Below are positions 36,841-49,900 of a stretch of 64,000 bases of DNA, piece after piece (positions within the stretch are counted from its first letter, which is position 1; the number at the start of each line of letters is the position of its first letter). Under the pieces are notes generated by a model. That model did no database searches. It saw only the letters and a program-made list of their open reading frames with translations, and was not told where the DNA came from. Source of the DNA: Blastomyces gilchristii SLH14081 (Eukaryota; Ascomycota; Eurotiomycetes; Onygenales; Ajellomycetaceae); the NCBI RefSeq assembly GCF_000003855.2, contig NW_003101656.1, forward strand, positions 278,618 to 342,617. The letters run 5' to 3'. The position numbers and the translations under genes were made by a program.

Positions 36841-38656
36841 CAAAGATATTAACACTGTCATTTGCAAATTCTAATCTATAAAATGATGAGTTTCTACTAA
36901 GATGAACAGTTCACAGTCTATGCAAAGAGAAGAAGAAATTATGTTCTTATTAAAGCTAAAAAATAAAGAAAATAAAAACAGAGCTGTGAACACAATTTAG
37001 AGATCAATAAAGAAAAAATAAAGAAAATTCATATTTAAATTCTTAATATCTGTGACACTTAACTCTCTCACAATGATTAATTTTCTTCTTCAAAGAAGTA
37101 GAGAGTATTATGTCTGTGATACAGACAATTGTTATATTTGATATGAAGACTATCAGAAAGGCACAGACTTCAGAGAATCTGAATATCAGAGTATACACAG
37201 TTATAGAAGAATCTTGAGAGCTGATTATCTGTATGTGTAATTAGATATCTCTTATAAAACTGTGTTCACTGTCTCAGTTATACTGAAGTATTCAGTCTGA
37301 CAATAATTGAGATGCAGAGAGAGAGCTTATCTGTTCAGATTAACTTCTGTTACAAATTCATGACATTTGCATTGTCTTAAATACTCAGATTTTGCAGATA
37401 TCTGAAAACTCATCTCTTATTAACAATGAGATTGCAGAAATGTGCTGTGATGTAAGAACTGTTAATAGAGAATCTAGACATATTTGCATATATCTGATCA
37501 GAGATTGTACAGATAGAAGAGAGATAATCATGAATCTGCAGAGTAGCAGAGAGCACTGACAGTACTGAAAGATTTCTAGAAACTGTCAGCTAGAGTCTGT
37601 AAGAAATTACTTATAAAGAGACTTACAGTAAAGAGTGAAGACTACACTACTTAAAGTTTGAAGTTGATCTGAGAAAGATATGAGATTGACTGCTGATCTG
37701 AAGATCAGATGTAGTGACAGAGCTGAGAGAGATAAAGATACTGTTATAAGTAATGATATCTCTGCTTCATCAGCTGATAAAAAGTAATCAGAGAAGTTAA
37801 AGAGACATCTATAAGAAGCTCAGCAGTAATCAGACATTGTTTATAAAGATATTGAAAATGAAAATGATTTTTATTCTTGAGAAGTTCTTGAATTAATATA
37901 TAAATATTATCAGAAACACTCTCTCTCTATCATCTAAGTGATAACACTTTATGAATAAATGAGAATACTCACAGTTTATAAAGATGAGAGCTGTTACAGA
38001 AAAAGAAAAAAGAAGATAAGATTCTTCAGACAGATCTGAGATATTTATACTACTTTAAAGAGATTTATTTACACTATAAGTTCTTTCACAGAACAGTCAG
38101 ATTACTCTAATAAATAAAGAGTGATTATAAATTACAGATCTGAATCTTTCTATATAACTATAAAGAGTAATTATAGACTGTGAACATCTTGATTCTATAA
38201 TTCTACAGAATTGATAAAAGAGTGGAAAATTTCTCACAATTCTACAGTGTTAAAGAATGATGATTTGTAAGAATAAGTAAAAGATTAACTCATGAATACT
38301 TCTCTTTCATGAGAGTTATCTTACAGAGAGTAATTTATCTGTAAAATAAATCTATATAATGACTACAGAAGAATCTTATAAAAATAATTGAGAGTTAACT
38401 GAAACTCTTCTATATGAAAGATGTGAGATAAATCTGTATAATAGTCAGAGAAAGATCTGCAGGTTATAAAAAACCTTGTGAAATAACAAACTAAGTGACA
38501 GACTCTTTTCTCTTCATAGTAACAAGGAATTTTTCCTTACTGAGATTTTTTATAAATGTGAAGTAATTTTAGTGAGTATCACTGCAGTGCTGAGCTGATT
38601 CTATGAAATCACTCAGTCATAGACTTCATGAATAAAGTCTTAGTGAGAGAAGAATA
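36841..38656 (+). other. A+ segment between pol and 3' LTR, function unknown
   Basis: About 1.8 kb lies between the end of A+ pol and the 3' LTR and is also present in A- (38915-41050 plus 7105-7421). No sense-strand domain is visible. The minus strand carries longer readable blocks: a segment at about 37510-37740 aligns with the plus-strand open frame 40102-40320 of A- (shared LSF/IF-SAVN-IS-SDQ pattern). That hints at an antisense gene here too, as in element C, but the frames are too broken to define it. Tandem repeats of about 85 bp lie at 38335-38440. Confidence 0.45.
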
Positions 38657-38914
38657 TGTAAGAAATTCTGCTTCTTACAGGTTCTTTATCTCTATTTCTA
38701 TCTCTTATATAATCAATAGAATTAGCAGCCCTTGTCTACACACAATTATATAGACTGAAGTTCATGAATACTATATATAACTCAGCTTAAATGCTATTAT
38801 ACATTTGATCTCTACATTTTATCTTTCTACTGTGAATACTTCTAGTAGTTATCAGTATATATCACGCCAAGCTGCAAACACCCGAATAATCGCCTGCGAG
38901 CACTTATTCTTACA
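38657..38914 (+). repeat. A+ 3' LTR
   Basis: This 258-bp LTR reads TGTAAGAA..TTCTTACA and is followed by the TSD CTTTC (38915-38919). A purine-rich tract, GTGAGAGAAGAATA, lies immediately before it. Its right end (CCCGAATAATCGCCTGCGAG) is unmutated, whereas the same place in the 5' LTR is decayed. Confidence 0.9.
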
Positions 38915-41090
38915 CTTTCAATCTGAAGTGTTTCAGTTAATCTTCAATTATTCTTTCATGAGATTCTTATGTAATCATTACACAGATTTATCTCACAGAT
39001 GAATCACTTTCTATGAGATTACTCTTATCAAAGAGAAGTATTTATAAGTTAATCTTTCACTCATTCTTATAAATCATCATTCTTTAACACTGTAGAGTTG
39101 TAAGAAATTTTTCCCTTTTTCATTAACTCTGTAAAATTGTAGAATCAAGATATCTACAGTTTACAATCACTTTTAATATTTATATGAAAAGATTCAGATC
39201 TGTAATACATTATTACTCTTCATTTACTAGAGTGATCTGACTGTTCTATGAGATTAGATTAGCCGCTGGAATCATGAATTTTACATTTAATTTCATTTGA
39301 TCTCGTCTCATACAATTCTTGATGTGAATCTCACTGAGACTAGTCATTAAAAAAACATGCAAAGTGACTATATATCAAATCTCAAAATGAAACCATGACT
39401 TGAAAAAAATCAGAAAGTGATCTCATTTAATCTCATTTAGTCTCATTCTTAGCATTAAGTTATTAGTTTTAGACATTTTAAGGCTTTCTTTAGACTATTT
39501 TTAATTTTTTAAAAAGTAACACTTTTTGATAACACTCAAATAAGATTTAATGTCATTTAAATCAATAAAAATAATTTAAATTGAGAAGTGAAAATCATGA
39601 TCTTATTTAAAACATGTGATAAGAGTAGACAGTAAGTCTCACTGAGACAGTATAAGACTACTATCTAATGTTAAAACTGTGTAATGAAATCAGTTGAATT
39701 GATAATAAGACTATTAAAAATTCTGATTCTGATCTCAGACACGGTCACACGGTCAATCTATATAAGATTACTTATAGTATAAATAAATCTCTTTAGAGTA
39801 GTATAAATACTTCAGATCTGTCTGTGAAATCTCATCTTCTGTTCTCTTATTATATAATAGCTTTTATTCTTATAAACTGTGAGTATCTTCATTCATCTGT
39901 AAAGTGTTTTTCTTCAGATAATAAAGAGAGAGTGTTTCTCATCATATCTATATATTAATTCAAGAACTTTTCAAGAATAAAAATTTTTTAATTTTAATAT
40001 CTTTATAAATAATATCTGATCACTGCTGAGCTTCTTATAACTATTTCTTTAACATCTCTGATTACTTTCTACTGACTGATAATATAGAGATATTATTATC
40101 TTTGACAGTGTTTTTACTTTTCTTAACTCTATCAATATATCTGAGCTTTAAGTCAGCAGTTAACTTCATATCTCTTTCAGATCAATCTCTGACTCTCAGC
40201 AGTATAGTCTTACTCTTTACTATAAGTCTCTCTGTAAGTAATTTCTTACAGATTCTATCTAAAAGTTTTTATAAAGCTCTCAGTACTCTTAGTGCTCTCT
40301 GCAGTCTCACAGATCTATGACTATCTCTTCTCTACTTATATAATCTCTTATTAGATGTATATAAATATATCTAGATTCTCTATTGACAGCTCTCACACTG
40401 CAGTGAATTTCTGCAATCTCATTATTAGTAAGAGATAAGTTTTCAGATACTTATAAATTTCAGATAATTAAAGTAATATGAATATTATAAATTTGTGATA
40501 AGAGTTAATCTGAGTAGATGAGCTCTCTCTCTACATCTTAATTATTTCTGAGCTGAATACTTCAGTACAACTGAGAGAGTGAATACAGCTTTATAAGAGA
40601 TATCTGATAATATGTATAAATAATCAGTTCTCAAGACTCTGCTGTTACTATATATATTCTGATATCTTACTCTCTTGAAGTCTACACATTTCTTATAGTC
40701 TTTATATTAAATGTAATAATTATCTGTATCACAGATATAATACTCTCTGCTTCTTTAAGAGAAAGAATTAATAGTTGTGAAGAGATTGAGTATCACAGAT
40801 ATTAAGAACATAAGTATAAGTTTTCTTTATTTTTTTTTTGTTAATCTCTAAATTGTGTTCACAGTTCTGTTTTTATTTTCTTTATTTTTTAGCTTTTAAT
40901 AAGAATATGATTTCTTCTTCTCTTTATATACACTGCAGACTGTTCATTTCAGTAGAAACTTATCATCTTTATAAACTGGAGTTTATAAATAACAGTGTTA
41001 ATATCTTTATTATAATCAGATTCTTAGCAAAGACTGCACTATTCTAACTTATCAGAATTCACAGTATAAAAGTTATGTCTCAGCTTTCAC
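38915..41090 (-). other. A- post-pol segment, interrupted by MITE4
   Basis: This is homologous in reverse to A+ 36841-38430. With A+ it forms a 2-kb inverted repeat around the shared LTR, produced by one A element inserting into another. An open frame on the plus strand (40102-40320), antisense to the element, is hydrophobic and Ser-rich (FLLFLTLSIYLSFKSAVNFI); whether it was ever a gene is unclear. A short unmutated patch, GGCCGAAGACCCC, lies near 41103, just outside. Confidence 0.45.
39255..39760 (+). mobile_element. MITE4, 506-bp hAT-type element
   Basis: The termini are TAGATTAGCCGC and GGTCAATCTA. The TSD TATGAGAT (39247-39254) and TATAAGAT (39761-39768) differ by one transition. The body is strongly mutated. 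The empty site is A+ around 38101-38140, read on the other strand. Confidence 0.88.
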
Positions 41091-44000
41091 AGATATCTTA
41101 AATGGCCGAAGACCCCTATGTGAACTTATTTATCTTATCAGAATACTCTTAGCACTAAACTTTTAATCAGAGCTTATAATCTCATTTCTCTGAGTTAATA
41201 ATGTCTTTAATCTGATATTCTCTTCCACTCTCTAATACTTTGTAAATAGAGTGATAAGTCATAGAATTCTCTTCTGAGAATTTCATGTATTTATAAACTA
41301 AAGAAATATGAAAAACATTATATATCTATAACTTATATTGTAGTTTCAATCTATAGAACTGTGAGTTAACTTTCTTTATAATCTTATAAGACTCTGTCTA
41401 TAAGAGATTTAGTATCTTACTAGATTTCTGCATAGTAATGTTTTTCAGACTTAGTCAGACTCTATCATCTTTCTTGAAACTCTTTATAATATACTTAGAG
41501 TCATAGGAAATCTTTTAATACTCTTAAGTCTTTCTTCAGAATTCACAGACTTTCTTCTGAATATTCTGAATTCTCTCAGTCTGTTCATGAATATCATCAT
41601 ACTCTATAGTATACTCTTAAAGCTTTATCAAGATTATTCATAAGTAAGTCTTAGTAAGTATCTCAAAGAGAGTGTTATTTATACTAACATACTTTAAGTT
41701 ATTATATATGAACTCTGTAAGTGATAATTAATACACTCAGTTATTCTGATTGTAATTAATAAAGCACTGTAGATACTATTTTAATATACTTATCAGACAT
41801 TCTTTGAGATTATCTGTCTGTTAATGAAAAGCTGTGCTTAAATCTTATAAGATCTTGAGTACAGTTATCAGATCAGATCAGAACTTCTCTATAAAGATTA
41901 ATTCTCTATATAAGATAATATTTATAGATAACTTATGCAATCAGATTATATCACAGATAAAGATCTAAGTTAAATTCCTTGAATTTAAGTTCTTATGAGT
42001 GAGTATAAAGTGTGCTATCTTGATAAAGTAATCTACTATCAGTAGCACACTATTAAAGCAGGTATTATATATATTCTTGCTTTCAGAGAGACTTATAAGA
42101 GTGTTTATTTCGAGCTGTTCTCAAGGTTTCTGTGAGATGAGTAGAGAAGGAAGTGCTTTATATAATCTGAATCACATTATCTATGAATGCTGATAAATAG
42201 TATAGAAATTCACTCTCTTCTTTACAACCTCTTATATCTTTGACTAGAAGTATTTTCTTATAAGTAACTTATAAGTTCTAGTATCTGTAAAATAACCTGC
42301 TTAAGAAGAGTTATAATATCTTTTAATAAGTTCTATATATAGAAACTCATGTACAGATATATAAATTCAGCACTCTCTTTATAAGAGATTATTTAAGTCT
42401 CTTTAATTCTTTATTTCCGTAGAGTTTATCTCTGCTGTACGCAGTTTTTAAATATACTAAGTATATTCATTCTTCAGTTGTACTTCTAACAATCTGAACA
42501 GAAGATCTTGTAAAGACTTATACTCTGTTTCTTCTTATATCAGATCTTTCACAGTGCTTCTTAAAGTCTGCAAACTGTTTAGATTATAGATATTTCTTTC
42601 AGAATTTTTCAAGAATTCTCAGAGTGTTGACTCTCAGTGTTATAAAGAGTAGTTACTCTTCTCTCTCTTCTCTTATAACAAATTGAGAGACTTTTCAGTC
42701 AATCTATTTTTAATACTCAGTCTGAGCATTGTGTAAAGCTTTTCAATCTTATCTAATCTCTCTATATCTGTCACTCTGATCTTCTTAATATAGTCAAATC
42801 TGTGAGAGAATTTATCTGCTGAGTTCTTAGTTCTCTTGATATACTTTATCTTAAATCAGAACTCACTTAGTCTCTGAGCTCAGTAAATCTACTACTGTAA
42901 GAGTTTCTTGATTGAAGTAAACTATCATAAACTGTCATGATCAGTTGTAATAGTAATCACTGTTATAAGACTCTTGAAACAGTAATATCAGTGATTGAAG
43001 AATTTCACTATTATAAGAAGTTTCTGATTATAAATATTATAATTAATCTCTGTGAGTTATATCTTTTATAAGAAAAAGATGACTAAAACTCAGTTCTTAT
43101 TTAACTCTAGTTATAAGACTATTTATAAAATTATAAAGAAGAAGACATCTGTCTTCAATTTAATTAGAAGTAATAGATTAAGATGAAACACTATCACTAT
43201 ATTTATAAATATCTGTTTTAATCTAGTAAAGACTCTGTGAGTTTCTGAAATAAGAAAGTTCTTACAGTTTTCTCTTCTTAACAATCTTTTCATTCTTTAT
43301 TTATAGAATGACTTCTTCTTATTTTCATTCTTCAGCATGTCTGTAAGAGTTAAGAAGATTCTTATAAATACAAAGATAAATTATGTATAGAAATTCACAA
43401 AGCTCAGAAAGATCTGAATCTTATAAATACTAATTAACTCTAATTGTAATAGAATAGTTTCAATCTGTAAGAGTTTCATTTGAATATTATCTGAAATAAT
43501 TATATATTCTAGAAAATTAATCTGATGAGTACTGAAGTTATACTTTATAAGCTTAATATATAGTTATGTCTCATCTAAGATGATTAACACAGTTTATATA
43601 TACTTAGTATATTCTTTCTTCTGCATAAAGTACATTATAACATTATTCAGATATACATGAAGCATTTTATTAATAAAAGACTGAAAAACTATAAGAGTAT
43701 TAATTCAATTAAAAGACATCACTAGATATTCAAATAATCTCGGTGTAAGTTTAAAGACAGTCTTTTATTCATTCTTAGACTGTATTTACATCTATGTATA
43801 TACATTAATTATATTCAGTTCTATAAGTATAACAGCTTCTGTAAGACAGTTGGTTACATTCTTAATCAAAGATAGAGAATAGTGACTCTTTATAGTCTTA
43901 GAGTTTAAATTATAATAGTTTATATACAATCTGAGATCTTTATTCTTCTTATTTATAAATATCACAGAGACTCTTACGGAGATCTGCAAAAATTGAATAA

Positions 44001-44100
44001 AGTCATTCTTTAGATTCTTCTTTATATAGATCTGCAAGAACTGTGTCTTGTAATGAAAGAGCTTATAAATTAATTCTCAGAAGAGTTTCTATTCTTCTAT
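41090..44100 (-). pseudogene. A- pol: integrase, RNase H, RT
   Basis: This is the minus-strand copy of A+ pol. The open frame 44037-43792 carries the RT N-terminus (NDFIQFLQISVRVSVIF, LYINYYNLNSKTIKSHYSLSLI). The catalytic box near 43640-43660 reads YLNN for YLDD. RNase H lies around 43100-42870 and integrase around 42480-41580. The chromodomain-like end falls near 41200-41250. Like A+, it is full of stops, and the two copies carry different mutations, so they decayed independently. Confidence 0.75.
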
Positions 44101-44878
44101 TAAATCTATTATCAGATTCTTCTTCTAATGAGATAAAAGCTTAGCTGTCTTAGCTGAACTGAATATTTCTGTGAGATCTTGATATTTCTCTAGTATCTAA
44201 AGCTCAGTTTGTATGACTGTAAAGTTCTTGAATATTTACAAAGATATTATATAATTAAGCTTGTCTTCTCTAATCAACTCTGCAGTATCAGCTGATTCTA
44301 TCTCTATAAGTAAGTCTGCTAACACTGATCAGAAGTATAAATCTAAGTTGTGAACAGTTATATACAGATTATGGTTTTAAAGTTATATAAATTTCAAGTT
44401 TATATTATCTGTGATATCTGTGATAATCACAGTTTCTGCAAATTTTCTTCAAGTTTCAGAGAGATCTTGCAATTCAAAGATTACTTTTATAACTCTAAGT
44501 AACTCTAACTCTAACTTGTGAGTCAATTTAAATACAAACTTATAAAANNNNNNNNNNNNNNNNNNNNNNNNNNNNNNNNNNNNNNNNNNNNNNNNNNNNN
44601 NNNNNNNNNNNNNNNNNNNNNNNNNNNNNNNNNNNNNNNNNNNNNNNTCTTTACTAAGATTAATTTATTCATGAGTTCAGAGAGTTTCTCTGTTATAGAT
44701 ATAGAGAATGATGTTTTATAAGTAATTAATAAGTTCTCTGAGACTTCTTTTTTAAAAGTTATTCATAATTTAGATAACTGCTTCTGAGTGGCTGGAGTAG
44801 AGTTTACCAAGATTAAAGTATATAAGTTTCTAATTTTTTCAGTTATAATAAGCAGTTGCTGACTGACAGAGCTTGAAA
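44101..44878 (-). pseudogene. A- gag remnant with assembly gap
   Basis: This is collinear with A+ 7680-8766. It starts right after the 5' LTR with the same leader (CTTTCAAGCTCTGTCAGTCA) and contains the N gap. No open frame of note survives. Compared with A+, it is shorter in the 44101-44547 part. Confidence 0.55.
44548..44647. other. Assembly gap of 100 N
   Basis: Exactly 100 N, a placeholder length. The flanks align with A+ at 7911 and 8091, so the missing piece should be about 180 bp of A gag sequence. Confidence 0.98.
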
Positions 44879-45136
44879 GCTAAGAATAAGTACTTGTAGA
44901 TGATTATTCAGATGTTCATAGCTTGATATGATATACACTGGTAACTACTAAAAGTATTCACAGTAGAAAAGTAAAATGTAGAGATTAAATATATATTAAT
45001 ATTTAAGCTGAGTTATGAATAGTATTCATGAACTTCAGTCTATATAGTTGTATGTAGTCAAGAGCCACTAACTCTATTAATTATATAAGAGATAGAAATA
45101 TAGATAAAGAATTCGCAAGAACCGGGATTTCTTACA
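44879..45136 (-). repeat. A- 5' LTR
   Basis: This 258-bp LTR reads (minus strand) TGTAAGAAATCCCGG and ends near TTCTTAGC, where two terminal bases differ from the family CA end. It is flanked on the right by ACTCT, the partner of AGTCT at 6842-6846. Confidence 0.87.
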
Positions 45137-45175
45137 ACTCTGTAGTTTTATAAATAACTCTGAGTTTCTCACTCT

Positions 45176-45681
45176 TAGACTGGCCGCTGAGATCATGAAT
45201 TTCACATTTGATTCTATTTGATCTGATTTCATACATTTCTTGACGTGAATCCCGCTAGGACTAATTATTAAAAAAACATGCAAAGTGACTATATATCAGA
45301 TCTTAAAATAGAATCATGCCTTGAAAAAAATGAGAAAGTGATCTTATTTGGTCTCATTTAGTCTCATTCTTGACATAAAGGTACTATTTTTAGACATTTT
45401 AAGGTTTTTTTTAGACTATTTTTAATTTTTTAAAAAGTAACACTTTTTGATAACACTCAAATGATATTTAAAGTCATTTAAAGCAATAAAAATAATTTAA
45501 ATTGAGAAGTGAAAATCATGATCTCATTTGAAAAATGTGATAAGAGTAGACAGTAAGTCTCACTAAGACAGTATGAAACTACTATGTAATGTTAGAACTG
45601 TGTAATGAGATCTGTCAAATTCACAATGAGACTATCAAAAATTCTGGTTCTGGTTTCAGACACGGTCACACGGTCAGTCTA
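45176..45681 (+). mobile_element. MITE5, 506-bp hAT-type element
   Basis: The 8-bp TSD CTCACTCT is perfect at 45168-45175 and 45682-45689. The termini are TAGACTGGCCGC and CGGTCAGTCTA. It is inserted in B1 only 39 bp from the A- insertion; B3 at 14896-14903 is the empty site. Confidence 0.92.
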
Positions 45682-46756
45682 CTCACTCTGACATCTTATA
45701 TACTAGAATAATGCAGGAGATTCATAATTCATATATAATCAGTCACTCAGATTATGAGTAATTATATTGAATAATCTCTTAAAAATTCCACTGATCTGAG
45801 ATATTAAGAAGTATCAGATACTTTGTCTAAAACTTTAAGTATTATTTCTCTATTATCTTATGAAAAAATTGCAGAAAAGATCTTCTGAAATCACTTAATA
45901 TCTCTAATAGAATCTGATAAGATGTAGAAATTAACTTCACTGTTAATCTCTTCAAGATTAAGAGTTATACAAACATTGTGATCATAATTGATTAATTAAG
46001 CAAAGATGTAATATTTAAATCTTGTAATAAGATAAATACTGAATAAGTCACTGAAGAGTTCTTATAAAGTTTATTCTATCAGATATGTGAGTTACTGAGA
46101 TCTATTATATCTGATTAAAACTGTTAATTTGTAAGCGATGTCTGAATAAGAATCTGATAAGTTCTTAAGATTATATATCACTTATTCACTAGTTATCACT
46201 CTGACTCTGAAACTGATAATACATCAGAATGAACAATTCAGATACTGAAGAATTATCTTTATAAGTTCTGTAACTATTTATAACATGACTCATATGATCT
46301 TCTTCTACACACTGAAGTCATTATTAATAACTGATTTCCTGTTTTAACAGAGATAAGCTCATTGTTTCTTATATACAGTTATCACATAAAGATGTTAAAT
46401 CTTCTAGAGATCATATATTTCACACTGAATCTCTGGAGTTTAATTCAGATCACTGATAATATAGTAATAAAGCTTTAAGATACTTGTAACTGAGTAGAGA
46501 TCTTTATGACAAGTACTAAACAATATTAGAACAACTGAATTAATATTTATCAAGATCTTATTAAATAATATAAGAGAGAGAATCTGATGTGATTGAATCT
46601 TAAGAATATACAGATTATATACTTATCTCATATACTGAATTACTGCTATGTTAAATATAATGTAATAGAAGTTCTAGATAGTTATAACTTCTATCTTAAT
46701 ATATCATCAGAGATTTATAATATCTTTTATATACGCTTACTCTACTATGCTGTCAC
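45682..46756 (+). pseudogene. B1 integrase
   Basis: B1 resumes after MITE5 and aligns with B3 14896-15643 and 23257-23590. It contains the degraded zinc finger and DDE core. At 46593-46756 it has the C-terminal NIQI..YCYVKYNVIEVLDSYNFYL and IYNIFYIRLL blocks (family HPVFHVSLL). Nearly every Trp is a stop. It ends at the target site GCTGTCAC (46749-46756) and continues at 59997. Confidence 0.8.
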
Positions 46757-46954
46757 TAGACTGCCCGCTGAGATCATGAATTTCATGTTTTATTTTATTT
46801 GATCTGGTCTCATACATTTCTTGATGTGAATCCCGCTGAGACTAGTCATTTAAAAAACCTGTAAAGTGACTATATATTAAATCTCCAAATGAAATCATGA
46901 CTTGAAAAAAATAAGAAAGTGGTCTCATTTAATTCTATTTAGTCTCATTCTTAA
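46757..46954 (+). mobile_element. MITE6 left fragment
   Basis: This is the first ~198 bp of the 506-bp MITE, in plus orientation, starting TAGACTGCCCGCTGAG. It ends within TCATTCTTAACAT and is joined directly to gypsy B gag sequence. No TSD lies at the inner junction, so a deletion or recombination made it. Confidence 0.85.
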
Positions 46955-49900
46955 CATGTTTCATTCATGAATGAAAGCATACAAACCAGCATTGTGAATG
47001 CCTGATAACATTATGAAACATCTTGATATTCTGTTTCAAGACACTATCATACAACAGAAGATGTTAGATTGATTACAAAGTGTCTGACAGAGAAATACTT
47101 CTCTTACAACATTTATTCCTGACTTCAATATCAAGATTCTAGAAGCAGATGATTAATCTTGAAAGAATTAAATAAAGATTAGCATGCTTAAGAAGACATT
47201 AACTTTTGAACTCTTACAGACTCTTGTAAATGTAGATGAAGACCAGACTTATGAAGACTTCTGCACACAGCTCTGAACATTGAATGATCATCTTATCAAG
47301 CTCAAGAGTATACAGAACAGTGACAGAAGATGTTACATCTCAGTCACTTATACACCTGTGCTAAAGAGGAGTAACAGCAATGATGCAGATGTCATGAACT
47401 GAATAGAGTCAAATGTCTATATACAAGCAAGAGTTTCTGTCATTCAAACAGGCTTTCAAGTCCCTGAAATCACTTCTGAACAAGTCACTGATCAATGTCA
47501 ACATAAAGTGTGCATTAACTGTAACTGATCAGAGTATATTGCTTTCAACTGCTGATCAGTCTATGTGTCTTCTCACTTGAAGAATGAATCAATGTCTGTC
47601 CACGCCAATCACATTGCATTGAAAGAAAATTCAGAGAATAACTATGAGAATACTCTGATGAAACAGGAAAAGAATTAGCTTCTGTTCAAATTCACAAACA
47701 GAAGCTTGAAGAGATTGAATGACAATCATTTAAAGAGAAAATGATAATAAATGTGATTCTTGTATCTACTGTGATTAATAACATGTATAATATAAAAGCT
47801 ATGATAGACAGCAGTCTATATTACTATGCAATGATTAAATCTTCAGTTATAAGATGTTATAATCTTCAGTATATTCTCTTATCAAAACCTTAACTCCTTG
47901 CAGAATTTGATGATTTAAAAGATATTTGCATCTATTACATAATGAAACTAAACATAGATGTCAGAGAGTATCAGTGTGAAGACATCTATGTATATGAAGT
48001 TGATAATCTTGATTATGCTTTTATATTAGAACTTGCCTGGCTATCTGAATAAGACATCTTATTAAATGCTTGAAACAGGAGCTTGATATTCCCTAATAAT
48101 AATAGAGTTCATGAGAATGACATTCACAAGACTATGAATCTGACACAGATTTCTGTCAACATCTACAAAATACTTAGAAAAAGAAGTCACTGAAAGAATT
48201 ACTGATAGCAGAATTATATATCATTGTATTCTATCAGTCTGACTAATATTAAAAAGACTCTAGAAAAGTTATTCTGTGTTACAATAATAGATTCTGATAC
48301 AAAACTCTCTCAATAATATCATGAATATCTAGATGTCTTCTGATAAGATAATAATGCTACAAATCCACCTCTCTTACAAGGTTCAGAAGTGAATCACAGT
48401 ATCAAGTGAAAAAAGAAGAATAGTAAGAACTCTGAATTATCATAAGATTCTCTTTATAATATGTTCTGAGATGAACTTCTTCTTCTTTGAAAGACACTCA
48501 ATGATCTGTTGAATAAAGAATTTATATATATTAGTAACTCTTTCATCACAGCCTCTATTCTCTTTGCAAAGAAACCAGGTGAAGAACTCTGATTCTGTGT
48601 AGATTATCAAGAATGGAATAGATTAATGAAGAAGAACTGTTATTCTTTATCTCTTATCAATGAAACTCTAGCTTGTATTGAACAAGCTCAATGATTTATA
48701 AAGTTAGATATCATCACTGCATTTTATAAGATCTGCATCACTGAAGAAGATAAGTAACTTACAGCATTCTGAACATGATATAATCTCTTTGAATGAGTAG
48801 TCACATTCTTTGAACTGACTAACATCTTCAGTACATTTCAGAAGTATATCAACTGAGCACTCTGAGATTTCCTTAATGAATTCATATCTGTATATCTTGA
48901 TAACATTCTTATCTTCACTGATAAATTCAGAAAAGAATATCAAGAACATGTGTGAAAGATATTACAATGACTACAGAAAGTAGAACTGCTGATAAACATA
49001 GACAAGTATGATTTTAAGATTAAAAGTATAAAATATCTAGACTTTATCATAGAAGCTGACAAGAGAATTCAAATGACTTCTGAGAAGATCTCTGCTATTC
49101 TTGAATAAGAGGCTTCACACACTGTGAAAGATGTATGAAGCTTCATCAGATTAACTAACTTCTATTAACAATTTATATAAAACTTCTCAGATATTATCAC
49201 ATCACTTTCAGAACTTACTAAGAAGAACTTAGTATTTCAATAATCAGTAGACATGAAAGCTGTATTTACACAGATAAAGAAAATGTTCATCAATATCTCT
49301 CTACTTATAATATTTAATTCTGATTATAAAATAGTTATTGAAGCTAATTTCTCTGATTATATCATAGAAGAAGCTATATTATAATATGATGATGAAGATA
49401 TCTTACAATCATGCATTTTCATATCTAAGAAACTGAGTCCTGCTGAATATAACTATGAGATCTATGATAAGAAACTTCTTATGATTATACACTGTCTAGA
49501 AGAATGAGACTCTGAACTCTGAAGTATCTCTGAATTTGAGATAATCACAGATTATAAGAATCTCAAGTACTTCATAATCATCTGTAAACTCACTGAATGA
49601 CAGATGCAATGATCTGAATTTCTAAGTCACTTTCCTTTTACAATACACTACTGCCTCAGTAGTTAGAACTCAATGACAGATGCTCTCTTACAATGAGAAC
49701 AAGATATACTGTCTGATATAACAGATATATACTGAATGAACTGAGAGCACCGGCTCTTAGATCTGAAGATATTGATTAATCAAGATAGAACAACTTATAA
49801 CACTATACATACTTCTCTGATTAGAACACTTTCTCTCTGAACTGACTCTGACATTGATATCTTCACTTTCTCTACACTGAATGAACTGTGGCATACAGCA

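Larger units (their letters stand above)
7422..38914 (+). mobile_element. Gypsy A+: complete chromovirus split by two LINE insertions
   Basis: It runs from 5' LTR 7422-7679 to 3' LTR 38657-38914, both 258 bp, with the perfect 5-bp TSD CTTTC at 7417-7421 and 38915-38919. Internal pieces are 7680-8766, 30669-33829 and 36824-38656, so the element without cargo is about 6.6 kb. L1 (TSD GAATCTGATAATA) and L3 (17-bp TSD) account for the breaks. The insertion is in A-, another copy of the same family, in opposite orientation. The domain order gag, RT, RNase H, INT, chromodomain-like fits a Ty3/gypsy chromovirus. Confidence 0.9.
6847..45136 (-). mobile_element. Gypsy A-: Ty3/gypsy element carrying a nested 31-kb insertion
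   Basis: It reads on the minus strand: 5' LTR 45136-44879, gag 44878-44100 (with an assembly gap), pol 44100-41090, a post-pol segment 41090-38915 interrupted by MITE4, then, past A+, 7421-7105 and 3' LTR 7104-6847. The flanks are AGTCT (6842-6846) and ACTCT (45137-45141), a 5-bp TSD with one substitution. Joining the flanks restores the B sequence found uninterrupted at 14850-14910. All coding parts are broken. Confidence 0.85.

Noticed and set aside
38335..38440. CRISPR-like repeats
   Set aside because: The units are contiguous, have no spacers and belong to a eukaryotic retroelement.
36841..41090. Large palindrome as a replication origin or deliberate inverted repeat
   Set aside because: It is explained by one A element inserted into another in opposite orientation, with TSD CTTTC.
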